This document shows, piece by piece, positions 55,424 to 63,616 of a stretch of 64,000 nt of DNA; positions within the stretch are counted from its first letter, which is position 1; each line of letters begins with the position of its first letter. Source of the stretch: Actinophytocola xinjiangensis (lineage in GTDB: Bacteria; Actinomycetota; Actinomycetes; Mycobacteriales; Pseudonocardiaceae); NCBI RefSeq assembly GCF_001921215.1, contig NZ_MSIF01000016.1:124001-188000 (forward strand), read 5' to 3'. Position numbers and translations under genes: made by a program. The notes beneath the pieces were generated by a model. It was not told the origin of the DNA and ran no database searches. It was given only the letters and a program-made list of their open reading frames with translations.

Positions 55424-56173
55424 AGGAACCCAGCCGCCGTCGACGCAGAGGGTCTGGCCGGTGACGAACGCGGCGTCCGGTCCGGCGAGAAAGGCGACCG
55501 CCCCGGCCACGTCCTCGGCCGTGCCCCGGCGGCGCAGCGCCTGTACGGCGAACACCTCCCGGGCGACGGCGTCCTGGTCCGGGTGGTGCTCCAGTTCGTG
55601 CTCGGTGCGGATGGCGCCGGGCATCACGCAGTTGACCCGAACCCCGGCCGGGCCCAGCGCCCGCGCCAGCGAGCGGGTGAACCCGATGACGCCGGCCTTG
55701 GTCGTGGCGTAGGGCAGGGCGTCGGCGACCCCGAGCGCGGCCTGCACACTGCTCACGGTGACGACGGCGCCGTCGGCCGGTGGCCGGTCGGCGAACACCC
55801 GGCGGGCGCACAGGAACGCGCCCTTGAGGTTGACCGCCGAGGTCGCGTCCCATTCGGCCTCGGTGACCTCGTGCCACGGCCGCAGCGCCGAGGCGGCCGC
55901 GTTGAGCACCAACACGTGCACCCGGCCCAGCTCGGCGCTCGCCCGGGCCACCATCGCGTCCACCTCGGCGGCGGCGCTGATGTCGGCCGGGTACACCGCC
56001 GCGGCCCCACCCGCGGCGCGGATGTCCTCGGCCACCGCCTCGGCCGCGGCGACCATGCCGGCGGCGGGCAGGCTGTTGAGCGCCACCGCGAACCCCTCGC
56101 GGGCGAGCCGGCGGGCCACGGCGGCGCCGATGCCCCGGGAGGCGCCGGTGACCAGCGCGGTCCGCGTGCTCAT
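55418..56173 (-). CDS. short-chain dehydrogenase/reductase
   Basis: 251 residues. TALVTGASRGIGAAVA binds the cofactor. VHVLVLNAAAS, VVTVSSVQ and catalytic YATTKAGVIGFTR follow, and the end is TGQTLCVDGGWVPR. The stop is TAG within the tandem repeat. ATG overlaps the SMP-30 gene stop. With the lactonase next door, a dehydrogenase-lactonase sugar or polyol oxidation step is a reasonable reading, though the substrate is unknown. Confidence 0.93.
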   Translation of the reverse strand: MSTRTALVTGASRGIGAAVARRLAREGFAVALNSLPAAGMVAAAEAVAEDIRAAGGAAAVYPADISAAAEVDAMVARASAELGRVHVLVLNAAASALRPWHEVTEAEWDATSAVNLKGAFLCARRVFADRPPADGAVVTVSSVQAALGVADALPYATTKAGVIGFTRSLARALGPAGVRVNCVMPGAIRTEHELEHHPDQDAVAREVFAVQALRRRGTAEDVAGAVAFLAGPDAAFVTGQTLCVDGGWVPR

Positions 56174-57003
56174 CGGCCGGCCCCGGCGAACCGGTGCGGC
56201 AGCCGACCGACGGCGGGCACGTCGGCGGCGTACACGTGTCCGCCCGGCCGCGCGGTGGTGACGTGGAGCGTGCCCAGGTCGGGTCCGCCGAAGGCGCAAC
56301 TGGTCGGGTGGGGTGTCGGCACGGCGACGATCTCGGTGGTCTCCCCGGTGTCCGGGTCCAGCCGCCACACCTGGCCGGCTCCCCACACCGCGAGCCACAC
56401 CCCGCCGTCCCGCGCCACCGTCAGCCCGTCGGGCAGGCCCACCGTGGCCGGCACGGTACGCAGCACCCGCCGGCCGCCGAGGTCACCGGTCGCCGGGTCG
56501 TAGGCGTGGGCCCGCAGCTCGCCGACCGCACTGTCCACGTGGTACATCACCGTGCCCGACGGCGACCAGTCGATGCCGTTGGACATGCCCAGCCCGCCCT
56601 CGCACATGGTCACACTGTGCTCGTCGAGCCGGTAGAGCGCACCACGGAAGCTGTCGTCGCGCACCGCGGAGCCGGCCCAGCACCGTCCGCTCGGGTCGAC
56701 GGCGGCGTCGTTCATCGCGACCCCGTCCTGGCTGACCGCCGCCGCGAACGGGGTGAGGGCGCCGGTGTCCGGGTCCAGCAGGGCGAACCCGGTGGCGGTG
56801 ACCGCGAGCAGGGTCGCGCCGGTGGTCGGCTCGACGGCGCTGACGGTCTCCGGCAGCGCCACCACCGACTCGCCGCCGTCGAGGCCGATCGTGTGCAGCG
56901 CGCGGCCGGGCACGTCCAGCCAGCGCAGGCCGACGCCGGTGTCCCACAGGGGTGACTCGCCGAGTTCCGCCCTGGCCACGCTCACCCGCTCGGCGGTGAT
57001 CAC
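56170..57003 (-). CDS. SMP-30/gluconolactonase-family protein
   Basis: 277 residues from GTG 57003, in a GTGA overlap with the RidA gene. It is a six-bladed propeller: LGESPLWDTGVGLRWLDVPG carries the first metal Glu, AMNDAAVDPSGRCWAGS the Asn, and GMSNGIDWSPSG and LPDGLTVARDGGVWLAVWG the further Asn/Asp ligands. The enzyme is a calcium- or zinc-dependent lactonase. It sits between RidA and an SDR in the catabolic operon. Confidence 0.93.
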   Translation of the reverse strand: MITAERVSVARAELGESPLWDTGVGLRWLDVPGRALHTIGLDGGESVVALPETVSAVEPTTGATLLAVTATGFALLDPDTGALTPFAAAVSQDGVAMNDAAVDPSGRCWAGSAVRDDSFRGALYRLDEHSVTMCEGGLGMSNGIDWSPSGTVMYHVDSAVGELRAHAYDPATGDLGGRRVLRTVPATVGLPDGLTVARDGGVWLAVWGAGQVWRLDPDTGETTEIVAVPTPHPTSCAFGGPDLGTLHVTTARPGGHVYAADVPAVGRLPHRFAGAGR

Positions 57004-57356
57004 CGCCGGCTCGGGTGGGCGACGACGTCGAGCTCGAACTTGATCGCGTCGGTGAGACAGCTCGTGATGGTCGTGCGGGCCGGTCGCGGCCACGGGAAGT
57101 ACGTCGGGTAGAGCCGGTTGTACTCGGCCAGGTCCGCCGGATCGTGCACGTACGCGTTCACCTTGACCACGTCGGACAGTGTGAGCCCCTTCGCCTCGAG
57201 GACCCGGCGCACGTTCTCGATGGACCGGTGCATCTCCTCGGCGAACGTGCCGGGGACGATGGCACCGGTCTCGTCGACCGACGCCTGCCCGGAGACGTAG
57301 ACGAACTCACCGGCACGAACGGCCGGCGGAAACAACGGACCGTCGGAAATGGACAC
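57000..57356 (-). CDS. RidA/YjgF-family protein
   Basis: 118 residues, normal length. Core motifs are GEFVYVSGQASVDETGAI, ENVRRVLEAKGLTLSDVVKV, and the catalytic-type Arg in WPRPARTTITSCL. RidA enzymes hydrolyse reactive enamines/imines such as 2-aminoacrylate released by PLP enzymes. That fits its place between a PLP aminotransferase and a PLP lyase-type enzyme. It is 9 bp after the aminotransferase gene. Confidence 0.95.
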   Translation of the reverse strand: MSISDGPLFPPAVRAGEFVYVSGQASVDETGAIVPGTFAEEMHRSIENVRRVLEAKGLTLSDVVKVNAYVHDPADLAEYNRLYPTYFPWPRPARTTITSCLTDAIKFELDVVAHPSRR

Positions 57357-57365
57357 CTGGACTCC

Positions 57366-58625
57366 TCACAGCCAGTCGGTCAGGGTCTGGTCGAACCGGG
57401 CCAGCGTGGCATCCAGCTCGGCGGGGCCGTGACTCGCCGAGACGTACCAGACGCCGCGCCCCGCGACCCAGACGCCGTGCGCCACCAGCGCTTCGGCGAA
57501 CTTCGTGTACCGATCGAGGCCCAGTCGCCGCAACGACCGGTGGTCGGTGGCGTCCTGCTCGCCGAAGGACACGTGGAACGCGGCCGGCAACCCCTGCACG
57601 TGCAGGGCGACCCCGTGTCGGGCGCCCAGTTCGCGGATGCCCGTCATGAGCGCGGTGCCGTGGTCGGCGATCCGCGCGTACGGCGGGTCGTCGCGCAGCG
57701 ACCGGATGGTCGCCACGGTGGCGGCCATGGTCATCACCGACGCGTTGAACGTGCCGGAGTGGTTCACCTCGCCGGTGCCGAAGCCCGCCATCAGGTCGGC
57801 CCGCCCGGCGAGCGCGGACACCGGCCAGCCGCCGGCGAGCGCCTTGCCGTAGGTGGCGAGGTCCGGCACGACACCGTACCGGCCGGCCGCGCCGGCGAGT
57901 CCCAGCCGGAAGCCGGAGATGACCTCGTCGAAGATCAGCACCACACCGCGCGCGTCGCACAGCTCGCGGACCCGCTCCAGGTAGCCGGGCGCCGGCTCGA
58001 TGACCCCGGCGTTGATCATGATCGGTTCCATGATCACGGCGGCGACGTCGTCGCCGATCGCCGCCTCGACCGCCGCCGGGTCGTTCCACGGCACCAGCAC
58101 GAAGTCGTCGTGGTGGTGGGGCAGCTGCCCCGCACTGGCCACGCCCCAGGCGTCGTCGCGCTGCCCGAGCAGGACGTTGTCCAGCCAGCCGTGGTAATGG
58201 CCCTCGAACCGGATCACCTTCGTCCGCCCGGTCACCGCCCGCGCCAGCCGCAGCGCCGCCTGCACCGACTCGGTGCCGGAGACGCCGAAGCGGACCATCT
58301 CGGCCCAGCCCAACGCCTCGCAGACCAGTTCGGACGCCTCGACCTCGAGCGCGTGCTGACCGCCGTAGACCATCCCGCGCCGGCAGGCCCGCTCCACCGC
58401 CGACAGCACCACGTCCGGTGCGTGCCCCAGGAAGTTGGGTCCCTGCCCGAGCAGGTAGTCGACGTAGTCCGTGCCGTCGACGCCCCACATCCACGCGCCC
58501 TTCGCGCGGTCGATGAACACCTTCGGCCCGGCGAGCCGGACGTTGGAATGAACGCCGCCCGGTGTCCGCGCGAGCGCACGCCGCCGCAGGTCGTCGTCGG
58601 ACGTCTCAACAGTCGGCTCGGTCAT
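57366..58625 (-). CDS. class III aminotransferase / glutamate-1-semialdehyde aminomutase-like
   Basis: 419 residues from ATG 58625, with GGGAGG upstream. The PLP fold type I site is Lys261 in TYGKALAGGWP, with Asp233 in LIFDEVISGFR and GVSGTESVQAALRLAR for the phosphate. N-terminal TPGGVHSNVRLAGPKVFIDR resembles HemL, but the position in a catabolic operon argues against haem synthesis. It probably transaminates an amino acid or amine from the imported compound. First gene of the operon; a GTTTTA..TGAAAC dyad lies about 90 bp upstream. Confidence 0.92.
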   Translation of the reverse strand: MTEPTVETSDDDLRRRALARTPGGVHSNVRLAGPKVFIDRAKGAWMWGVDGTDYVDYLLGQGPNFLGHAPDVVLSAVERACRRGMVYGGQHALEVEASELVCEALGWAEMVRFGVSGTESVQAALRLARAVTGRTKVIRFEGHYHGWLDNVLLGQRDDAWGVASAGQLPHHHDDFVLVPWNDPAAVEAAIGDDVAAVIMEPIMINAGVIEPAPGYLERVRELCDARGVVLIFDEVISGFRLGLAGAAGRYGVVPDLATYGKALAGGWPVSALAGRADLMAGFGTGEVNHSGTFNASVMTMAATVATIRSLRDDPPYARIADHGTALMTGIRELGARHGVALHVQGLPAAFHVSFGEQDATDHRSLRRLGLDRYTKFAEALVAHGVWVAGRGVWYVSASHGPAELDATLARFDQTLTDWL

Positions 58626-58715
58626 GACCGTTTCGCCTCCCTGGCATCGACCCGGGTCGTCCGCACCGTCCACATCGGTGCCGTCTGCCGGCCGGGATGT
58701 GCCGCGTTCGTCGCC

Positions 58716-58732
58716 GTTTTATCTAGTGAAAC
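58716..58732. promoter_or_regulatory. imperfect dyad GTTTTA...GTGAAAC upstream of the enzyme operon
   Basis: A 17-bp dyad with 4-bp outer arms (GTTT/AAAC), sharing the half-site TGAAAC with the importer/IclR gap. It lies 91 bp before the aminotransferase ATG in a locally A/T-rich stretch, so it is a candidate site for the same IclR regulator. Confidence 0.45.
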
Positions 58733-58827
58733 GACCGCTCCACCTATCGAAGCACAATACGATCAGGCTCGCGAGACTGTCAACGAGCGCGTGCTCACCC
58801 CCACGACCGACCCCATATGACCAGCCG

Positions 58828-59010
58828 GGTGACGGAGCGGCCACCGCCGTCGCCTTCGGCCGGAAGCCCGCGCGGGTCTGCCTGACCTACAAGGAAACAG
58901 GCAAGCCGCCGAGCACGTCGCCGCGCAGATCGAGCGAGCCGGCGGCCTGCCCTTCGACCTCGAGGACAACACGGCACCCGACCGGCTGGGTGCGGCTCAT
59001 CGACACCGAC
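58828..59010 (+). pseudogene. N-terminal remnant of a short-chain dehydrogenase, frameshifted
   Basis: One frame gives GAATAVAFGRKPARVCLTYK (after the GxxxGxG region), then a one-base shift gives AEHVAAQIERAGGLPFDLE. Both match the first third of classical SDR proteins. No start, catalytic Tyr/Lys or C-terminus is present. Confidence 0.75.
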
Positions 59011-59167
59011 GTCACCGCGCAGCCACGGGTGCCGCGCTCCCGGCCGTCCGGGCCGGCGACGGCGGCTGGATCGTCACCGGGTCCACGTCCCTGGTCGAGC
59101 ACCGGGGGAAGCTCAACCTGGGCACCCACCGGCCCGCACGCCTCACTGGCCAGACGACAATGTGGAC

Positions 59168-59647
59168 ATGGGATATTGCCTGCAGGCAGTCATCGCCAGC
59201 GAACCCGTACTTCGCGACCTGGCCGACACCATCGAGGAGGCACGCATCGGGCCCCTCGGCCAACACCTGTGGCTGTTGCCCATGACCGACGCGTTCTTCG
59301 ACGCGGTCACCGTTGCTGGGGCTCCAAAACTCGACGGGTTCTGGAAGGCTCCTGCTGGCTTCGGCAGTGCGCTGGCAGCGTGTTCGGCGAAGGGCCCCGC
59401 GGCCTATGTCGAGGCCGAGTTCTTCGGCGGAAACGGCACACAGATCGCGCAGATATGGAACGACGGGAACGTGGTCCTTGGACCTCTGCACCTGGCAGAG
59501 GACGAACCATTCCCGGCCATCGGTAGCCCGATCTCCCAAGCACTGCGGCAACTCGGCGTCGCGAAAGGCGAGCACTTCGACGAGTTCGACGCAGTCGGGC
59601 TCGGCCGTCACCGCGACACCAACGACTGGCTTGCGGCCATGGACTGA
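59168..59647 (+). CDS. conserved actinobacterial hypothetical protein
   Basis: 159 residues from ATG 59168 (ATG 59162 in frame gives two more). It begins MGYCLQAVIASEPVLRDLAD. Internal features are LGQHLWLLPMTDAFFDAV, ACSAKGPAAYVEAEFFGGNG and LRQLGVAKGEHFDEFDAVGL, with alternating strands and helices as in a compact alpha/beta domain. I recall similar proteins as unannotated in actinomycetes; no catalytic motif is evident. It is monocistronic. Confidence 0.75.
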   Translation: MGYCLQAVIASEPVLRDLADTIEEARIGPLGQHLWLLPMTDAFFDAVTVAGAPKLDGFWKAPAGFGSALAACSAKGPAAYVEAEFFGGNGTQIAQIWNDGNVVLGPLHLAEDEPFPAIGSPISQALRQLGVAKGEHFDEFDAVGLGRHRDTNDWLAAMD

Positions 59648-59999
59648 TCGAGACACGCCGCGTTCGCACTTGACTTGGTGCAGAGAAGCGGGCGCGGGTC
59701 GTAGTACGCCTACACAACCAACATCACGAAGTGTGACTGGAGCACTGGTCCACAATGAACCGGACCTCATCGGTCATCGGTGTACCAGTTTCTACAAATC
59801 GCTCAACACACGTGCTGGGTTCGCGGTGTCAGGGACGTCTCGAGGCGCCGGCGACGGCGGCGGCGACCGCGTTCAGCAGGCCGGTGATCGTGGTCAGGCC
59901 AGTCGCGACTCCGGTGGCCTTGTGGAAGCCGAACACGAAGGTCATGCGGGCGCTGAGGCTCTCCCCGCGTAGCAGCGGCGAGATGACGATCATGATCAT
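59648..59999. other. no confident gene
   Basis: About 350 bp after the hypothetical gene. On the minus strand the frame continuing from the regulator remnant reads LSARMTFVFGFHKATGVATG and then an Ala/Gly-rich hydrophobic stretch, but with no start or known family. I see nothing else. Confidence 0.5.
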
Positions 60000-60461
60000 C
60001 TCCGCCCGGTCGAGGGCCACGTCGACGCTCTCCCGGTCGCGCGCAGCGGGCACTGTGGAGCACCGACAGCACGGTCGCGACCGCGGATCGACCGCCCGCT
60101 CGTGTTCGGGCACCCCGAACAACGCGACGGAGGGTCCGAACCCCCGCCCGAACCAGCGGCGGCAGCCCCGAGGTGACGTCCGCGGCAGGCGCCGTGTGAC
60201 CCCGGCGCCTGCACCGGACGCCCGCATCAGCACCTGCTCGGTGAACGACAATCGCGCCACGTCCTACCGCACGGTCACGTTCGCACGCCGGACGGCGACC
60301 AGCGCGATGGTGTTCCCAGAACCGTCACGCGTGGCGGCAAGGAGGACCCGTTGCCAACCTCCCGTCTCCCGCGAGCCCCCGTCCGCGAGCATCAACTCAG
60401 TGGCGAATCGATCTCCCCGTGCCACCGGGTCGGTCGGCACGGACCGAACACCCGGGGTCAC
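60000..60461 (-). pseudogene. decayed partial copy of the SARP-type cluster regulator
   Basis: The first piece (60264-60461) carries VPTDPVARGDRFATELMLAD and GGWQRVLLAATRDGSGNTIA. These match residues about 15-75 of the regulator at 25274-27259 (VSTDPVSRGDRLATELMLAG, GGWQRVLQATIRDGFEDTIA). After a stop, the second piece gives ARLSFTEQVLMRASG, ALFGVPEHE and DRESVDVALDRAE, matching residues 80-165. DNA identity is high: over 30 identical bases from 60001 and from 26766. The DNA-binding domain is absent. Confidence 0.92.
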
Positions 60462-60747
60462 ATATCCATCCCCTCAACCTGCGCAGTACGTGGCGGGCGT
60501 CCACGAACAACAAGCACGCCAACCCACCGCCGCACCAGGTCGACCCCGGGCTTCTTGCCGGGTAGAGCAGGTGGGTGAGCGGCTCCGGGTTCTGGCCACC
60601 GGGCCGTGCGGAGTACACGACCGGCACGCCGAGCGCGCGGCCGGCGCCGGTGATCCGGGCGAGCACGACGTGCAGCTGACTGACGCCGGATGTGACAGTT
60701 TCGCGAAAAACGCCACATACCGGCGCGGTTCTCGGTATGAATCTCAC

Positions 60748-61230
60748 ATGGGATCAGCACAGGGATCGCCGTCGCCAACTGGGGACGGCGTGGTGGAGAT
60801 CGAACGGGTCCTCGAGCGGCTCCAGGAGCGCGCGGAACGGCGAGCCAGCGCCGCCGACCTGGCGAAACAGGCGCTGGCCACCCTCACCTCGACCGCGGAG
60901 TCGGCCGGCGGTGCGGTGCGGGCGACGGTGACCGCCAGTGGCGGGCTGTCGGACCTGGAGCTCGGCGAAACGACCCGGCACTGGGCGCCGGCGAAGGTCG
61001 CGCAGGAGGTTCTGCGGTGCGTGCGGCTCGCCCAGGCGCGGTTGGCCGAGGTCGCTGCCGACACTCTCGCCGACGGGGCGAACGAGGATCCTCTCGCCGA
61101 CTACGTCGTCGACCGGCTGCGCGATGGCTTTCCTTCGCCCGAGCCTCCGGACTCGCCGCCGCCCGCCCGCGAGAAGAGCGACGACGAGTACTTCGATGAG
61201 CACAGCGTGCGTCCGAAAAACGAATGGTGA
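60748..61230 (+). CDS. YbaB/EbfC-like protein of the ESX-associated type
   Basis: 160 residues. An N-terminal coiled helix (IERVLERLQERAERRASAAD) is followed by YbaB-like strands (GGAVRATVTASGGLSDLELG) and a second helix (AQEVLRCVRLAQARLAEVAA). The tail is disordered, acidic and Pro-rich, ending VRPKNEW. In actinomycetes this type commonly precedes WXG100-like secretion substrates, as here (16 bp to the next ATG). Its role is unknown; nucleoid YbaB binds DNA. Confidence 0.8.
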   Translation: MGSAQGSPSPTGDGVVEIERVLERLQERAERRASAADLAKQALATLTSTAESAGGAVRATVTASGGLSDLELGETTRHWAPAKVAQEVLRCVRLAQARLAEVAADTLADGANEDPLADYVVDRLRDGFPSPEPPDSPPPAREKSDDEYFDEHSVRPKNEW

Positions 61231-61246
61231 GAGCGGGGCTGTTGAC

Positions 61247-62344
61247 ATGACGGGATTCAAGTGGAGCCCACGGGCCTTCACCCTGGCGCAAGACCGATTC
61301 GAGAAGCTCGCCGACGATTCGGACGGGTATCTGTACGACATGCTGCGCAAACCCGTCTTCGAATCGGGCAAAGCGGGATTGCTGAACCTTCTGCTCATCC
61401 ACCACGACAAGCTGATCAAGGAAGTTGCGGTGTCGGCCGGCTGCACGCCGGCGATGCTCCGCAAGATCAATTCGAATCTCGCCGAGGTCGGGACGCTCTA
61501 CGCGAACTCGAACGACAGGTCGCGAGAACGCATCGAGAAGGTGTGGGACGATCTCGGCTTCGACCTGCCGACCAGCGGGGACGCCAATCTCGAACAGTAC
61601 GATCAGGGCGCTTACAACTTCGGCTCCGACTACCCGCCACACGGATACCCCGGCAAGGGGGACTTCTCGATCCAGGACACCGTCAACTTCATCCTCGGTC
61701 TGCCCAAGTCGGCGGTCCTCCCCCAGGGAGGACTGAAGAACCCGGCACTGCAAGCGATCTGGGACATGACCTGCGGGCTGTGGGAAGAGCTCTGCACCCT
61801 GATCGCATCGCTGCTCTCGGGGGACTGGGACACCATCTACACGGCCGGCGACGCGATGACCAACGCAAGTGACTACTGGATCAATCTGGGCGCGATCACC
61901 CGCCGCGCCGCCGGCACGCTGTTCTCCACCTGGGACGGCAACGCGTCGGAGCACGCCGAACACTTCGTCGCGAAAATCTGCGACCTGTACGACGAAGCGG
62001 CGCGAGACATCTCCGAATGCGGGGAGAGCTACAAGCTGCACGCCCACGGCTGCTACGTGGTGTTCAACGAGGTGAAGGGAGTTATTCCCGGAATTCCGGA
62101 CTCGATGAAGATGCTGTTCCAGTTCCTCGACAAGGCCGACAAGAACGCGTCGCCCATCGGCATCCCACTGCCGGACCTGTCCGCGATCAACGACCTGATC
62201 AAGATGATCAACAAGAGTATCGCGGAAGTGACCAGCACACTGCTCAAGGTCATCCAGGTCATCAAGGCCATCGTCGGGGTCGCCCTCGCCGCCCAGGGCC
62301 TGTTCGCCGACTACAACAACGAGATGAAGGGCGCACTGGGCTGA
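61247..62344 (+). CDS. WXG-type protein, probable type VII secretion-related
   Basis: 365 residues. The N-terminal half is mixed (WSPRAFTLAQDRFEKLADDS). A helical hairpin in the second half carries the W-x-G turn: Trp229-Asp230-Gly231 in FSTWDGNASEHAEHF, flanked by long helices. The C-terminus is hydrophobic and helical (LLKVIQVIKAIVGVALAAQG). No toxin domain is seen. Cys residues are unusually frequent for the family (CGLWEELC, KICDLYDE, ECGESYKL, HGCYVVF). It follows the YbaB-like gene in one operon; there is no ESX secretion gene in the window. Confidence 0.75.
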   Translation: MTGFKWSPRAFTLAQDRFEKLADDSDGYLYDMLRKPVFESGKAGLLNLLLIHHDKLIKEVAVSAGCTPAMLRKINSNLAEVGTLYANSNDRSRERIEKVWDDLGFDLPTSGDANLEQYDQGAYNFGSDYPPHGYPGKGDFSIQDTVNFILGLPKSAVLPQGGLKNPALQAIWDMTCGLWEELCTLIASLLSGDWDTIYTAGDAMTNASDYWINLGAITRRAAGTLFSTWDGNASEHAEHFVAKICDLYDEAARDISECGESYKLHAHGCYVVFNEVKGVIPGIPDSMKMLFQFLDKADKNASPIGIPLPDLSAINDLIKMINKSIAEVTSTLLKVIQVIKAIVGVALAAQGLFADYNNEMKGALG

Positions 62345-62424
62345 CCCCGGCCCGTCGACCTGCTCGACCGCCGCAGCGATCCCGCAGCGTCCGCGTCCGC
62401 GCTGACGGACCACTCAACGTTCAT

Positions 62425-62448
62425 TGACTCAAGGACAAACTTGAGTCA
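62425..62448. terminator. bidirectional terminator hairpin between convergent genes
   Basis: Perfect 9-bp stem (62425-62433 and 62440-62448) with a 6-nt gacaaa loop, between the WXG-type gene and the M50-type gene, which converge. Confidence 0.8.
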
Positions 62449-62449
62449 G

Positions 62450-63616
62450 CTACCTCCGGGACAGGCGTTCCCGGACGGCGAGCACGGTGACCGAGACGAA
62501 CGGCAGGTACAGCAGCGTCGAGCCGAGCAGCGTCCACCAGAACCGTGTGCCGGTGCCGGTCGTGAGGCCCGCCACGGTCCACGTCGCCGTCGTGTGCAGC
62601 AGCGGGAGGTAGAAGACGGCGAAGTACGCCAGACCGACGGCGACGCCCGCCAGCCACAGCCAGCGGAACCACGTGCCGATCCGGACGTCCCTCGGGTCGG
62701 CTGCCGCGAGTTCGGCCGTGCCGGACGCGTCCAGCCTGCCGAACGCCTGGCGCAGCAGCAGCGTCTTCACCCGCCACAGGTCACGGCAGCCGGTCGCCGT
62801 CACGAACACCCCGTACAGGTCGGTGCGCAGGAAGATCATGCACTGCCACAGCGTCGTCGACACGACCGCGAACACCAGGCCGGGCACCAGCCACACACCG
62901 GGCCAGACCAGTTCGACCGACAGGAACACCGCCAGGAGCACCAGGTCGATCGCGAGCCCGGCCAGCTGCGGGCCGTACCTCGCGCGCCGGGGAACGCTCC
63001 ACAGCTGCGAGAGGTCGGTCTCGAACACGAGGAAGTACAGCCGCCGGTCCACGCCGAACCGGGAGCGCAGGCCCAGCGCCCGCGCGGCGAACCAGTGCCA
63101 CAGCTCGTGCACCCCCACCAGCAGGAACGCCAGCGGCACCAGCACGACGAGGCTGAGACCGGCGTCCGGCAACACCATCGCGTCAGCCGGCCCGGGGAAC
63201 AGGTCGGGCCGCAGCGCGAAGACCGTCACGCAGAACGCGGCGGCCAGGCCGTACACCGTCCAGGCGACGCGGCCGAACAGCGGCCGGACCACCCGCGTCG
63301 GCGGCCCGGTCAGCCAGCCACGGTGCTGCACGGTCGCGGTGCGTTCCGGTGCGACCTCCTCGTCGCCGACGACGAAACCCATAGCGGTCAACGTCTGGAC
63401 GAACGCGTCGACGTCGACCGGCTGACCCGCCTCGCGTTCGGCCAGTTCGGCCGTCTCGGCCAGGGTCCGGCCGGCCAGCAGCGCCCGAACCACCACGCCG
63501 CCGACCGGTGGGACGGCGACGAACGTGGCCCGCTCCGGGTCGCCGATCAGCACGTCGTCACCGTCGGGCACCACGGTCAGCTGGCGCAGGGTGACCCGCC
63601 GCGCCTCGACGCTCAT
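62450..63616 (-). CDS. PqqD-like domain fused to an M50-type membrane metallopeptidase
   Basis: 388 residues from ATG 63616. The first 95 residues look PqqD/RRE-like (VTLRQLTVVPDGDDVLIGDP, GRTLAETAELAEREAG, VDAFVQTLTAMGFV). The rest is a polytopic membrane protein with HELWH at 170-174 after a hydrophobic segment (LVVLVPLAFLLVGV), the zinc site of S2P/M50 proteases. About six further helices follow. Such proteins occur in RiPP-type clusters as peptide-processing or export proteases. The ATG overlaps the stop of the ThiF-like gene. Confidence 0.8.
   Translation of the reverse strand: MSVEARRVTLRQLTVVPDGDDVLIGDPERATFVAVPPVGGVVVRALLAGRTLAETAELAEREAGQPVDVDAFVQTLTAMGFVVGDEEVAPERTATVQHRGWLTGPPTRVVRPLFGRVAWTVYGLAAAFCVTVFALRPDLFPGPADAMVLPDAGLSLVVLVPLAFLLVGVHELWHWFAARALGLRSRFGVDRRLYFLVFETDLSQLWSVPRRARYGPQLAGLAIDLVLLAVFLSVELVWPGVWLVPGLVFAVVSTTLWQCMIFLRTDLYGVFVTATGCRDLWRVKTLLLRQAFGRLDASGTAELAAADPRDVRIGTWFRWLWLAGVAVGLAYFAVFYLPLLHTTATWTVAGLTTGTGTRFWWTLLGSTLLYLPFVSVTVLAVRERLSRR

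Noticed and set aside
57366-58625. HemL (haem pathway glutamate-1-semialdehyde aminomutase)
   Set aside because: The similarity is family level. The operon with RidA, lactonase and M81 peptidase indicates a catabolic role.
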